From NCBI GenBank assembly GCA_026419785.1, contig JAODTK010001510.1, forward strand, positions 1 to 64,000: a DNA stretch of 64,000 bases. The letters run 5' to 3'. The notes under the pieces were generated by a model. The model saw only the letters and a program-made list of their open reading frames with translations, ran no database searches and was not told where the DNA came from. The translations under genes and the position numbers were made by a program. This document shows, piece after piece, positions 25,101 to 37,590 of this stretch (position 1 is its first letter; each line of letters starts with the position of its first letter). The DNA comes from Sclerodactyla briareus (lineage: Eukaryota > Echinodermata > Holothuroidea > Dendrochirotida > Sclerodactylidae).

Positions 25101-28100
25101 GACGGATGAGTGGTGATTGAGTGAATGGGTGTCTCTCAGTGGGTGAGTTTATTATCATTATGAGAACGCCCTTAATGGTAAAATGAGTCTCCATCACTTG
25201 CTTGCTCTCTCATCCTCCTATTACTCTTCTTGAATATACAGTCCTATACATGACTCTCTGTGTTCATCAGTCTCTGCCATGCGTTTGATTCCCTTTCGTG
25301 CTGTAGAGCATAGCTTATCATTCAACAACCACGAAAAGTAGCCAATCTCTCAGCAGATAATTTGACAATATCAATATAGGTACTATTTTGGAGTTCCAGA
25401 TGCGAAACCTCATATATGCTCTGATTTTGTGATTGTGAGTGTACCCCAATCGTTGTATGAGTTCCGTCACGTTGGAAGAGCGTCCCATTTCCCATCCTTG
25501 TTTCCCTATTCATATACCGCGTTGTGGTGTGGTTCATTATCGAGGTTTAACATGTATATTAATGTATTATAATGTCCACTATTCGGGGGCGCTCTCAAAT
25601 TTGTAATATAGGTGTATTCCTGGAGTCCTAAACATATGATCTGCCCGGAGGGGGCTTCACTCAGCTGTTTACAAGTATTTGGATTATATTTCTTCCGTTG
25701 AAAAATTGCTTAAAAACGAACGCTCCACTACAACACACACACTCACACGCACGCACATGCACGCGCACACGCACACAAACACCTACACGCATACGTACAT
25801 ACACACCTGCGTCTCTCACCCACACATCCGCACACCCTTCCATTCACTTACAGGTCACTCACAGGATGTAAGCTTTTCTTGGTAGGAGGGAAAAGCTAAT
25901 CTTTGTTCGAAACTGCAAAAATAGACCATATGAAGCATCATGGTTTGGGGTTTGTTTCTCTTCTGTCTCATGGTGACCCAAACCATTATCCAACGTTTGC
26001 TATTGGTCAGTGTGTGGTAAATATCATGTACCACCTCATTGAGGTGACCCCGAATTTGTTTTGGTACACTACCGTATGAGCCTGCTCGCGTGTTATTTAT
26101 GTGTGACCTGTGACGCCACAAGATTGTCGTTAAACACATGCTACAAGTTGCGAGAGTTGCCCGCCTCTCCACTCCGAAATCGGGGTTCAAACAGTAGTAG
26201 CCAAGCGGGGGGGCGGGTGAGTGGACGCCCCCCCTCCGAGAACTGGTGAGGAAACTGGTTCAAGAAGACGGTAAAGGGAGAGTGAAAAGCGGGATAAAAG
26301 AAGGAGAGGAGGAAACAAAAGGAGAAGGGAAGGAGAAATAGGGAGAAAGAACGAGAAAAGAATAGAGAAAAAAAAAAGAAAGAAAAAGCGGGAAAGGAGT
26401 AAAACAAAATTACCAATAATGGGGAGAGGGGAGGGAAGCACAAGAGGGGGCAAATAAGAGAGGGGAGATATGTCAACGGAAAGGCAGTAAGGGAAGAGGA
26501 AAGGAATAAAAAACAACCAAAACAAGAGGGCAATCCCAGAGTTGCATATCTCAACGCATCTAGGGTAGACTTCTCAACTCGCCATGTTGAAGGCTGGGAA
26601 GGCTAGTTGGTCTCTAATAGACTGATCCCTTATACTAACTAACAGAAAGAGTGAGCAAGGACACTACAAATGTATTGTAGTCTTTATACAGAAATAACTC
26701 ACAACTTGATAGTTAATAAAGAAACTAATGTTGTTGTGATAAACTCGCGTTTAGCTTGGATTCATAGATCTGCAGATGTGGGCATAGGATGTGAAATAGC
26801 ATTTGGTGCGAGGGAGGTTTTTATTTCAAAGGAATTAAAACTATCAAAAAAAAAATATCTAGCAACTCATGGAGAGGCGGGGGATGAGGAAGTTAGATCG
26901 TTTCGAGAAACATTTTCCCATATGTCCCAATCTTTAATTATTAGCTAACTGTAGACACCCCTTAACTCCTCATGACTTTCCTACAGTGTTATCTCTAGTT
27001 TCACTTCTGAACATCATCTGAGGACCTTTATCCCTGCAGGGAGGAGTGGGTAATTGCACTGGCTGCGCTTCCAAATAGGCCTACGGATTATTAACCCCGT
27101 TTCGAGTAACCTGATCTTGAAGTTTTACAACGAGAATTTAAACAATATTGAGTTGCATACTAAAGGCCTATTGTCATTTTTCGTGTTTGCATTTGTTTAC
27201 ATCATGGAGTTAAAGGCCAATGGTTTTGGTAACCTACTCCTCTCAAATACTGGTTGAAAGCACATACACTCTAATTTGGAGGTTCTTGCATCTGGATTTA
27301 CCTGAATGGCACTCTCTCATCTGTTGGTTCTTTATCTTCCAATAGTTGAGAGTATGGCATCGTGGGATAGAAGATCTAAAGACTCTTGAGGATATCCTAC
27401 TGGGGGAACGATCAAAAGGTAGCCCATAGACTTAGTAAATGCTTTTTTTCAGCCTGATAACAACAATATGAAAAGATGTATGCCTTAGAAATGAATGAAG
27501 ATCATTCTTAATATTTCGTGAACGATTCAGGGATTCCTCTTCAAACCACTCATGTTTTGTTTGTTTTTTTCCAGGGTTCTGAATGTACATGTTTCACATG
27601 ACTTGATAGCACTGGGGGTCCCCATTAATGTCACATGGCAAATTTGCAATAGCTATTGCGACTTTTTATTCACTCGGATCAACTGAAAGTTGGTAAGAGT
27701 GGCTTCCATAATGCAAAAATGAAGTACACAAAGTCGAGTCATCTTTTACATCAGTTATATCCCTAGGAGTTGTTCCTGAGGTGGAAATCTACACAGGTAC
27801 AAAACCATTGGCCCTTTAAAATTTGCCATGGTTACAGTGTCAATTATGTCCCTGCCCTGCTGCGTAGCGTGCGTATATTATTTGTCTTCGCAATTGCATA
27901 TTGTGGGTGTATCCTGGGTAATCAAACTATCATAGACGGGTTGGACATTCGGGGGGTTACATGCTAGGACACGCATTTGGCAACATAGTTCTTGTTTCTC
28001 ATCATTAATTGGCACGATCGATGACTGTGGAAAAACGATGTTTATCTTCTACTTTAAACTATTTTGACAAATTCCGTGGTCCAGTTTGTCTACAACCTCT

Positions 28101-31100
28101 CTTAAAAAGAAGGCATCTTAACTTCTTGTTCCTACCTTGCCACTGTGAGCCTTGCATGCCGTGCAGCAGTTGCTATGGTAGGTAGCTTGCAGTATCGCCA
28201 ACAGTCCTACACTATATTCCTAGAATAGATTACGAAAGGCTTGTGGAAAGACAATTTACCACCTACCCATGTTGTTTTTTTATATGTTTATCACATCGAT
28301 ATACGTCAGACCATAAGCGGGAATGGAAGCCTAGTTTACGTGAGGAAGATGCTATCGTCCCATATCCATGCGATGAATCGAGAATGCAGACAAACACGCG
28401 ACCGAGAGGCTCTTGGGCACTTCGAGTTGTACTCCTTTTGATGCAAGTTTGACTGGCCTACGTGTGTGGACTACGACTTTACAAGTGTCGAGTACGCACA
28501 CAGGACGCATAAGTTTAGGCCTATTAAAATTGATGACTACTAGACCTGAAACATACCTGAAATGTTTCCCCGACTCTCCCCACTTCTCAATCATTTGAAA
28601 TTAGGAATAAATTGTTTCCCCTACATTTGAAATTTTCATTGTTTCTTGCCTATTTGTTGGACAAATTGTTTGGATTAACCATCCTTAAATATCTGGGAAA
28701 TTACTTGAAACATGAAATTGTCCCAAATGTGTTTTTTCTTCCCCCCCTAAATTTCTGTTTTTGATGATTCTGCCTGATTTTGTGGGAAGACATCTGTTGT
28801 GTGACCTATATATAAAGGCTTGTTGTGCAACTTTAACAATGTCAGCATTGCAATAATGCAGATATAGAATATCCGTAAAATGCAACATTTCCCCAGAATT
28901 TGTTTTTCCTCCTGAAATTGACAAGTGATACTTTGCAACGGGTATGCGCTGGCTCTAAATTTTGGGGGTCCAATAATTAGATTTTAGCGCATAATCGACA
29001 GAGCAATGTCATTTTATGGAACAAGTTGGCAATTTTCCATCCTTTTTGGACCCTTTTGGTGCACACCTTTTCTAGATTGGGGTCCAAGCTTTCCAAAAAG
29101 TGGTGTCTATGACCCCGAGACACCAAGGAGCGCTAACCCTTCCCCTCTGCTTTGCATGGAATTCTTTGGGAAACGTGTGGTCATGTAACAATTTTAGGCT
29201 TGTGTGAAAGTTACTTATGTTCAGGCATTGCAACATCAAATATTTTTAAATAACATCTGAAAAATGAAATTTCCCGAGAATGTGTTTCCCCCCCTGACAA
29301 TTTGCCAATGTTGAACTTCGCATGGAAATTCTCTTGAGAATGTGTGTCATGTGACAATTTAGGGTTGTGTGAAATGTGACCATGTTCGGCATCATTGCAA
29401 TCATTAAATATTTTTAAATCGGGAAATATGCAAAAATGTAAAAATGGCCTTAATGTGTTTTCCCCACGTGAAATTCACATTTGAACTATTTTCACATTTT
29501 CATCTAATGTTGTGGAACTTACATGTGTTCTTGTGACTTTTATTCGCCACTGGACTCGAATATAGAAATATTCTCAAAAACCTCCCACAAATCGCATCCC
29601 TGGAGTTGCAGGATCGCTCGGCAAATGTGGACCTATCATTTGTTTCTACTTGCTATCTTTTCGCGAGTTGCAATGCCAAATTATCAAATTGTGCTGAAAA
29701 CCACCATGTTTCCTTTTCCCCCCTTCCCCAAAATAATTATTTTTCATGGAAAATTCCTTAATTTACAGATAAATGCTTCTGAAATTTGGAATCATTCAAC
29801 ATTCAGTCCCCCAATCTCTAAATATACCGAAAACTGAACAAATTTCAAAATTCTCAATTTGCCACAAACAATTTTTCCCCTCCAAAATTGACATTTTTAG
29901 TATTTTGGGGGCTGATTGCATGGGAAACTGTTATTTGTGCCCTTTTTCACATTGCTACAAAGTTTGAACTCAATCAGGCATTGAATAATGGCTATCTTGA
30001 AAAATAGTGAAGAAAATTGTAAAAATGAGAATTTTGCCCAAATTTGTCTTTTGCCTCCTAATTCCCCCATTTTGATAGTTTCCGTCTAATTTTTGAGAAG
30101 CAATTAATTTTTAGTGACTTAATTCAAGCGTGTGCAAAATCTTCACTTTTGTCAGGCCAACTCCAAATGGAGATATTTGCAAAAACCATTGAAAATCTGA
30201 CGGACACGCAACACGCACACACACACCACCACAACGCACACACACCAACTGACACTCTTCCATGCAAGTGGCACCTCATTGCTGGATCACCCGGCAACCA
30301 TGGTACCCCACCACTGGGTACCCCTCAGTGAATAGTTCCTAACCACATGGTTCCCATATAGGGCAAACCGTTGCTATGGCAACCAGCACAGTAAATAGGT
30401 GAAATGGCAAAGTTGACTACAAATCTCATCTGGCCCTGTCGGGACCGATGAGATAATAAACGGGACGAGCAATACTTGAAAATAAGGAGGAAAAAATAAA
30501 GACGGGATAAAAAGGAAGAAGACCATACATGGGGAAAAGGAGGGACAGAAAAAAGAGGGGTAGGAAGGGTCAAAGGTCAAAGTAGAGGAATAGACGGGAA
30601 ATCAGGGAATAGAAAGAGGGAAAGAAACAACAAACCAAAAACAAGGGATGAGAATAAGAGAAAGACGTAACGCATTATTGGGGAAAAAGAAAAGGGATAA
30701 AAAAGGGGGAAACAGAAACAAGGAAGGGAAAGAGAGCTAGAAATTTTCCTTGAAATAAAAGAGGGACAAGGAACAAGAGATTGAAAATGGAAGGAGCGCA
30801 AAAAGGGAATGGAAATACGAGCAGAAATACAGAGCGAGGGTGAAGAGGGGAGAACAGGTAAAAGAAGAGAAGAAGGAAAAGAGGGGAGAAAGCACCAGAA
30901 CGAGGGAGAAAAAGGAAAAACTGGAAAAAGCAAAGAGGGAAAGAGAAGAGGTAAGGAAACGACTCGAACACTTTCACTCCCCCCGCGCCGGAAATCATAT
31001 CAATAAAAAATCAAATTCGGCGGGGTCTTTTGCTTCCCGGGATTGACTTTACCATTGGCAAAACGTGTTATTCTTTCTGACATGTATCAAAATTTTGTCT

Positions 31101-34100
31101 TAATATCTTCACGAGAATCCATGACCATTGTAACTGTCAAGTGTGCGGAATAAGTCAACATTTGAGTGTCTTCTGCAACAAAGTCGAAACTGTTGAGTCA
31201 CAATTTTCGAGAATTATCGACGTGCGGTTGCAATAGCTGAACAGAAGATGTCTCCAAACATCGTGCACAGAATTAGACGACGGCAACGTAAATGCCTGAT
31301 GAAGTGGCACGGGATGACCCCGTTGTGGATCCAGCCACAATAATTCGCATCAAACATTCTCAATATGATACCATCGCAGGTGATCTTTACACTAGTTTGC
31401 CGATATTCCCTGCAGTAGTTAAAAGATTTGGATGCCACTAAATATCGGGAAAATGGAAGACATTGAGGCACATTGCCGAAGTGTAATAAAGAGATATGGA
31501 CTGAAACTTGCTAATAGCCTAGTATCCGCAATTCACGAACTTTTTAAAGACAACTGATACTCGCCCATATATGGCCTCATACTGCCCACATAACCATATT
31601 AGACACCTATTTCCTAATTAAACGTATCCTTTTGTTCTTAGGACCTATATCTGTAGCATTGTCGATTGCTGGCGTCGTTTTTCAGCAACTTTAATTAAGC
31701 AAATTCATATTTGCGATTAACAATGAGTGAGATAGTTCCGTACTCTGCAATAATCGGCATTGAAAGAAATCTTGCTGGAACCATAAACTTTGATTCGGTG
31801 GTGCTACATTTAGTAGATTGTCAGTTCAACTCATAGCAATTAGCATTGTTTTAACGACGACGGAAACTGTGAACTGTTTCATTTAGCGACCGACCCGTTT
31901 TCCGACTCTTTGAGGGGCTATATATGTAGTCAAGTTGGTACCCCATTTTTCGATTTACCACCAGACGTGAAACGTAACGTGAAAGCGCTAGCAACAGCAT
32001 GTATGCCTACATCAAATTGAAGGACATGAGGCAGTTCCACAAAGTAAAATGTGCACATTTATTGTTGACGCTGGTCTACTTTTGCTGATTTTCTTCTCAT
32101 TTTTCTAAATCCGCTGTTTGCGGCGAGAATACATTTCTTCACTCAGTCATGCGACATTGCAACCAGGGCATATTCACGAAGTTTATACACTGTAACTGTT
32201 TACAAGTGTCATGTAAGTTTATCTGTGGTCTTGAAGGCCTGGAGTGTCGGCTGTTCATTTCGATTGCCGACGATCTAGGAAGTACGCTCCAACTATGATC
32301 GTGCTTCGCTTACATTGCGGGGTATGCCGCTCTTTGATAATTGAAGTTTGGGGGAACTGTTACTAACTTCGCCAAGCCGTGCTCCGGGGCTATCTACGCC
32401 CCTGGTTCAAATCACGTTAGGGTCATTCCAAAGCTTTGTACGGCAAGTTAACTAGAGGAAAAGTTTACCCCATTAGTGGTATCTTCGTCTACGCCATCAA
32501 CTTCACTAAACATGGTATCCTGTCCTCTTACGTGCAGGATTGGTCGCCGCTTATCGATATTGATCTCGCTGGCAATTCGCCTTGATCACCTCTCTGATCT
32601 AGTAGTCACAACCGGGATGTCGTCACGTCTTCGATGCGTTGAGATTCTTGTCGGGGTTCTTCGACAAGACAACGGATCGCGCAGTTTCGTTTCTGTGAGT
32701 ACTTGTTTATATTCTTGTCTTACTGTTCTTGGCTGGGGGGGGGGGGCCCGCAACCGGAAACCTTTCACTTCAGAAAGGCCAGTTTCTCGAACACAGAACT
32801 ATGTTGATATGATAAACTTTACTCGATAATAGAATGGAAGAATAGGCCCAAAATCGCCAATAGAAGGTCGCTCATTTATTAGGCATATACTATCGTGGAC
32901 CTATCATGCTAGTAAACTCATGACATGTGTGTTAGACTCCGAGTGTTAAATCTATTCGGAAATCCACTAAGAATTATGTAGTCACTCAAGGTTAATGAAA
33001 TAACAATTTAAAGGTCAGGGTCAAATCTCTCAGCCCGGTGCTCGCAACTATCCTCGAATTATTCCATTCCCTCAGGTGAAAACCTAAACGGGCAGGGAGA
33101 AAAATTGGCAAATGTTACCGAAATGACCAAGGGGGATACTCTTACTTCCAGTATGTAATCGCGGGTCTTGTACCACGTTTTCCGAATATTGGTGTTGTGT
33201 TCATTATTGGGCTTCCAAGTGCCATGGTGTTACCCCCCGAGTATAGAACCCACCATCTGAGACGAAACAATCTGTCGGTTAGGAATTCTTCAATTAATAT
33301 CACCCCCCCCCTCAATTTCCCAACAGTATTAAACAATATCATGTTTTCTCCTTCCTTCGGGGACCTGAATCTCGAACCCTTGATGCACCTTCATGACCTT
33401 CAACACTTTACAGCATAGATACCAAACAGAATCAGCTTCTCGAGCGAGTGCAACCCAAATAGCCTTTGATATAGAAGCAGGAACCTGTTGCCGGTGTAAA
33501 TGTGAACGGCGATGTTTTAGGTAATGAATTGAACCGAGTCGAATCCCATCAATTAAATAAAAAAAATCTGGTTTGACCACGAAAGATGGTGATCCAGTGT
33601 GACCAAACGCTGACGACAGTTCTCGTATAAGTCGATCACTTCCGCTGGTCCAGTGCACATGAAGAATCCATTTCGCAAAACAGTGCATGCTACTGCTGAA
33701 ACATTGGCGATATACAGACTAACATAGGTCACTAAAGGTAAAAGAGAATTTTTCTCCTGACCATTCCCTTAGAGTTAAATATTCCATATCCACGTTTTTT
33801 TATTATTCACAGTATGGAGGTTAACGGCACCAAGTAGAAGGAGAAGAGGTTTCTTCAACCAACGTGTATTTTCGTTTCGCTTTCGCCTACTTCGTTTCTT
33901 TCTTTCGTGCTTGGCGGGGCTGGCTATCGCTGAGCTACAGATGGCGGATTCTTCAGTGCGTGATAACTGTTTCTCTTACTCGTGGGCATTCCGATGGAAT
34001 AGTATGTCACCACAGGTTTAGCTTAGATTGGGCAGAGGCCACTCTGTATATACGGCTGTATACGCAATTTGTTACCAGTCATTATTATTATTTTTTTTTA

Positions 34101-37100
34101 TTCATTTATTTATTCATTTATTTATTCATCTATTTATAATTTATTTATTTTTTCTTTCCGCTTTCCGTCACCGTAGCAATAATAGACTGAAATTTGAACT
34201 AACACAAAACAACAAAGAAGTAGAATATGAAGAGCATGCAAATCTGAGTAGCAAAAGCTTGTTTTTAAAAAGCAGGGTCACCATTAAAACAATAAAATAG
34301 AATACTATCCCACCCCACCCCCGCCCCCAGCCTCCAAACTCTCCAGCCATTTAAAAATTAAAAGACAAGAGTAACCTACTATATACGAACAAAAACAAAA
34401 ACTTCAGTAATTGATGACTAATGAAAGCGTTAATGTTTGTCAAGATTATTCAAAAGTGGGCTCCAATGCACCCCATTTGCCTTATGATGGATTACAACGA
34501 GGTTAATCGATGAATTCCACTAGATTTCCGTGAACTATACTCATGGTGACGGTTTTTTTTCAGATTGAACAATGTTTCTGAATACAGATGGAGACATTGT
34601 AAAAAAAATAAAACGGCACTGGGGTGTAATAGTCTATTCAAATCTAACATTATTGCATTCACCTTCCCCCCAACAGTGGTTCAAAATACGAAGAGATGTG
34701 GATGACCGAGTATAATACAATGAAAATAGTACGTGAGAGGAACATGAAAACATATAATGAGATGCCAATAGGGTGAGACATCTGACTACGAATGTGACAT
34801 GTGTTTTTCCAGTTCAAGCGTGAAGCCCGTGTCACCTCAAGGTATTGGGAACCGACACAGTCCAGTTTTCTTTTAATAAGATATTATTCAATATTGATTT
34901 GAAGTTGGTCCCGGTGAGTGACAAAAGTGAGTGACAAAGTGAAAATACAAAAAATTTTTTTGTTCAGCCACATCAAACGACAGGTTATTAGCGGTAAACC
35001 ATTCATAAATCATATTTCTTCTGTAAAGAATGCTATGTCATCCGCAAGGAGAATAATTCGGAATTGTGGAACTGTTCGGTAGGTCGTTTATGTAAATGGG
35101 GGAAATAGGAGGGATCCAGAATAGGATCCTTGGACACTACTTGTATTACGAGAGTTGAAACGTGTTATTTATAATGCGGACACAATCGATTAGATCCGTA
35201 AGGAGCTCTTAAATGAATCTGGAGCAAGCCCCTCTTACACACAATGGTTCAAGTTTATTCAATAAGGTATCGTGATTGACAGTGTCCAGAGTTTCGACAG
35301 ATCGACAAATGGAGCCCATTGTTGACTCTTCGTTGTTAAAACCAGTAGGAATGAAGTCGAAATAACGTCAAACCAGCCAAACTAGTTGAAAGATTCTGAC
35401 GGAAACCATATTGACAATCAGTTGAAAATAAGTTTTTCTTTCCATTTAAAAAATGAAATTGTTTCTAGATTGAATAATTTTGTCAATAACTTTCGATAGA
35501 GCAGAGAGAACAGAGCTAGGTCTGTAGTTTGATGTCATATGCTTGCTGTTTTAAAGAGCATTCTAGCTGAGTGTTTGCTGGATTTTAGGAAAACAACCAG
35601 TATAAATGACATTTTAAAAAATATGAGGAAGGGCCTGCAATAACACTGGAACGATCTTAATACTGTTAAATGAATATCATCAACCCTACTGCAGACGTGC
35701 TCTTAAGTTTGTTGATAACATAATCTTTCGTAGGGTCGGTAGGGGCTAGAAAAGAGAAATCCATTAGAGATCATGCAGAAAAAACTACCGATCCTTGGTG
35801 ACTAAGCAGAAAGCTGCAAGAGGAGCCAGTCCCGCCTACCCCCCCTCCCCGAAAAAACTGAATGCATTAGCCAAATCAATCAATATATTTGTTTGATATT
35901 TGTAATGTTGTGAACTGTCAGTGGATTAAATCAATTAGGAACTTTCAAATATTAACGCAGATTATTTCAGTAACTTAATATCACAGGAAGATTTAGCCCT
36001 TCCACGTACTTTGCTTCAACCCAGTGTCCTTTTGGACTCCCTCCGCTCACCATTCTCCTCTCAACCTCGCCTCCCTTCCTCCTACGCGCGTCCCTTTCTT
36101 GCTTTTCTCAAACCCACTCCCTTTCATTTTCCAGTCTCTGTCTCTTCGTGTTGGAGTCGCCACGATGGCTGTACACCAAAGGCAATAAGGAGGATCACTG
36201 ACGATCTTCAAAAGATTGGCAGGCCATCAATGGGGAGGCAAGACTTCGTTTTAGGGGATGAGGACACGACGAACCACTGCAGACGAACGAGTGCCCTAAT
36301 TGGTCTTTCAATCGGATCAAACCATCTGTTGCATAATTCGCCGATTCCCCAAACACGATACGGGCCTCTATGTCTGATATCCTAAATAGCGTCATCCATG
36401 GTAATTCATACCAGAAATACTACAATGCCCTCGCGAACCAGGCCCCGTGCCCAACTTTCCTGTTTTACTTCCTAATCGCAGCTAACTTTAAAATGCACTA
36501 ATGAAACATAGAAATGAGAGAACTTGACATCACGGAACAGGTGTGCCTTAGAACTGGCATAGTCTGGTGAGGAGAGGAAGGGTAACCGGTATGTAAATTA
36601 GATAATCAAATTGTAACCTTTTCGTCCCGGGGAGCGTTTCTGCCATATAGAAATAACAATACGTGCGTATGTACTTATTCGCGAGTGTATGTGACGTCTT
36701 GGCATGGTGGATTAGCGTTTTCGAGATATTTGACCTATAGAACCATTTGCCACTGAATGTACCCAGTGGCAACTGGCTAATCAAGTTTTATTATTATTAC
36801 CAAAAAGCGGTTGGTATTCTGTCTGTGCACTATTATGTATCCCAATGGGATGACGCATAGCTAATATTACACAGAGGCAAATCAAAAATAGCTGCTATAA
36901 ATAACCAGCATCTCCCTAGTCTATATGTCGCCTAGCATTCGTCACGTATGTTTTATCTGTCTGGAGGCAAGCCGAGCATGGGGGTTGCTTGGAACCACCT
37001 CTTTTGCTAATACTTCATGTTGAGAAGAATTTAAACAATTTGACTTTCTAATTTGACATTCTATCTTTCGAATATTTCCATCTTGCAATTTATAGGCAAG

Positions 37101-37549
37101 GTAATCGCGTTCAGCCGGACTACTCACATGAGATGGATAAATGCTGTCAATCTCAACAGTTTAGACAAGTATACAGAAATATGAAATTATAAGACAAATA
37201 CTATTACGAAATCTATATAGATATCTACTGATGCAGTTTCCCGTTATGACTTCATGTAAATGTCGCCGTGGCTCTCCACTCCATCAGTTTTTCTCCAGGC
37301 GATATAAAGCCATCTTTTTTTAATTACTCGAGTTTCTGAGGCCCTCGTCCGTAATTGTAATTGTACACGTGGCCACGCGTTTATTGTTATTAACTGAAGC
37401 ACAGTATGCCTTCTCCGTTCAAGTGCGATTACTCTGTGATTTTTCTAGTGAAATGAAGAAGGGATCGGCCTAGTTTCACTGGGCTAAATAGACAAATAGT
37501 TCCAACCACAACCGTTTACACACATTCCTAGCTGGCTCATTAATATGAG

Positions 37550-37590
<41 letters not shown>

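Larger units (their letters stand above)
22800..28680. other. Long SLC22 intron between exons 3 and 4, first part
   Basis: Holds simple repeats listed separately and otherwise unremarkable AT-rich sequence with TAGGCCTA-type motifs. Short open frames (60-111 codons) are not supported by codon use, splice sites or domains. Confidence 0.5.

Noticed and set aside
25679..25885. His/Thr-rich frame
   Set aside because: CA microsatellite translation.
26141..26554. Phe/Leu/Ser-rich frames that look like membrane proteins
   Set aside because: Reverse reading of a polypurine tract; low complexity with no helix boundaries or motifs. The same applies to 30,577-30,998.
28690..30150. CRISPR-like array
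   Set aside because: Repeats are long, diverged and without uniform spacers, and the context is eukaryotic.
30675..31046. Lys/Glu-rich + strand frames resembling coiled coils
   Set aside because: Purine-tract translation without heptad pattern or flanking splice sites.
32395..32420. GGTTCAAATC B-box-like sequence
   Set aside because: No A box at suitable spacing and no acceptor-stem pairing.
33329..33688. 119-codon - strand frame in the SLC22 intron
   Set aside because: No recognisable motif, unremarkable codon use, and length within chance for a window of this size.
19102..36450. 17-kb right-only segment as a Maverick/Polinton-size transposon insertion
   Set aside because: It contains SLC22 exons 2-5 in correct order and orientation, so it is native gene sequence lost from the left copy. 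No polymerase B, integrase or capsid motifs were seen.
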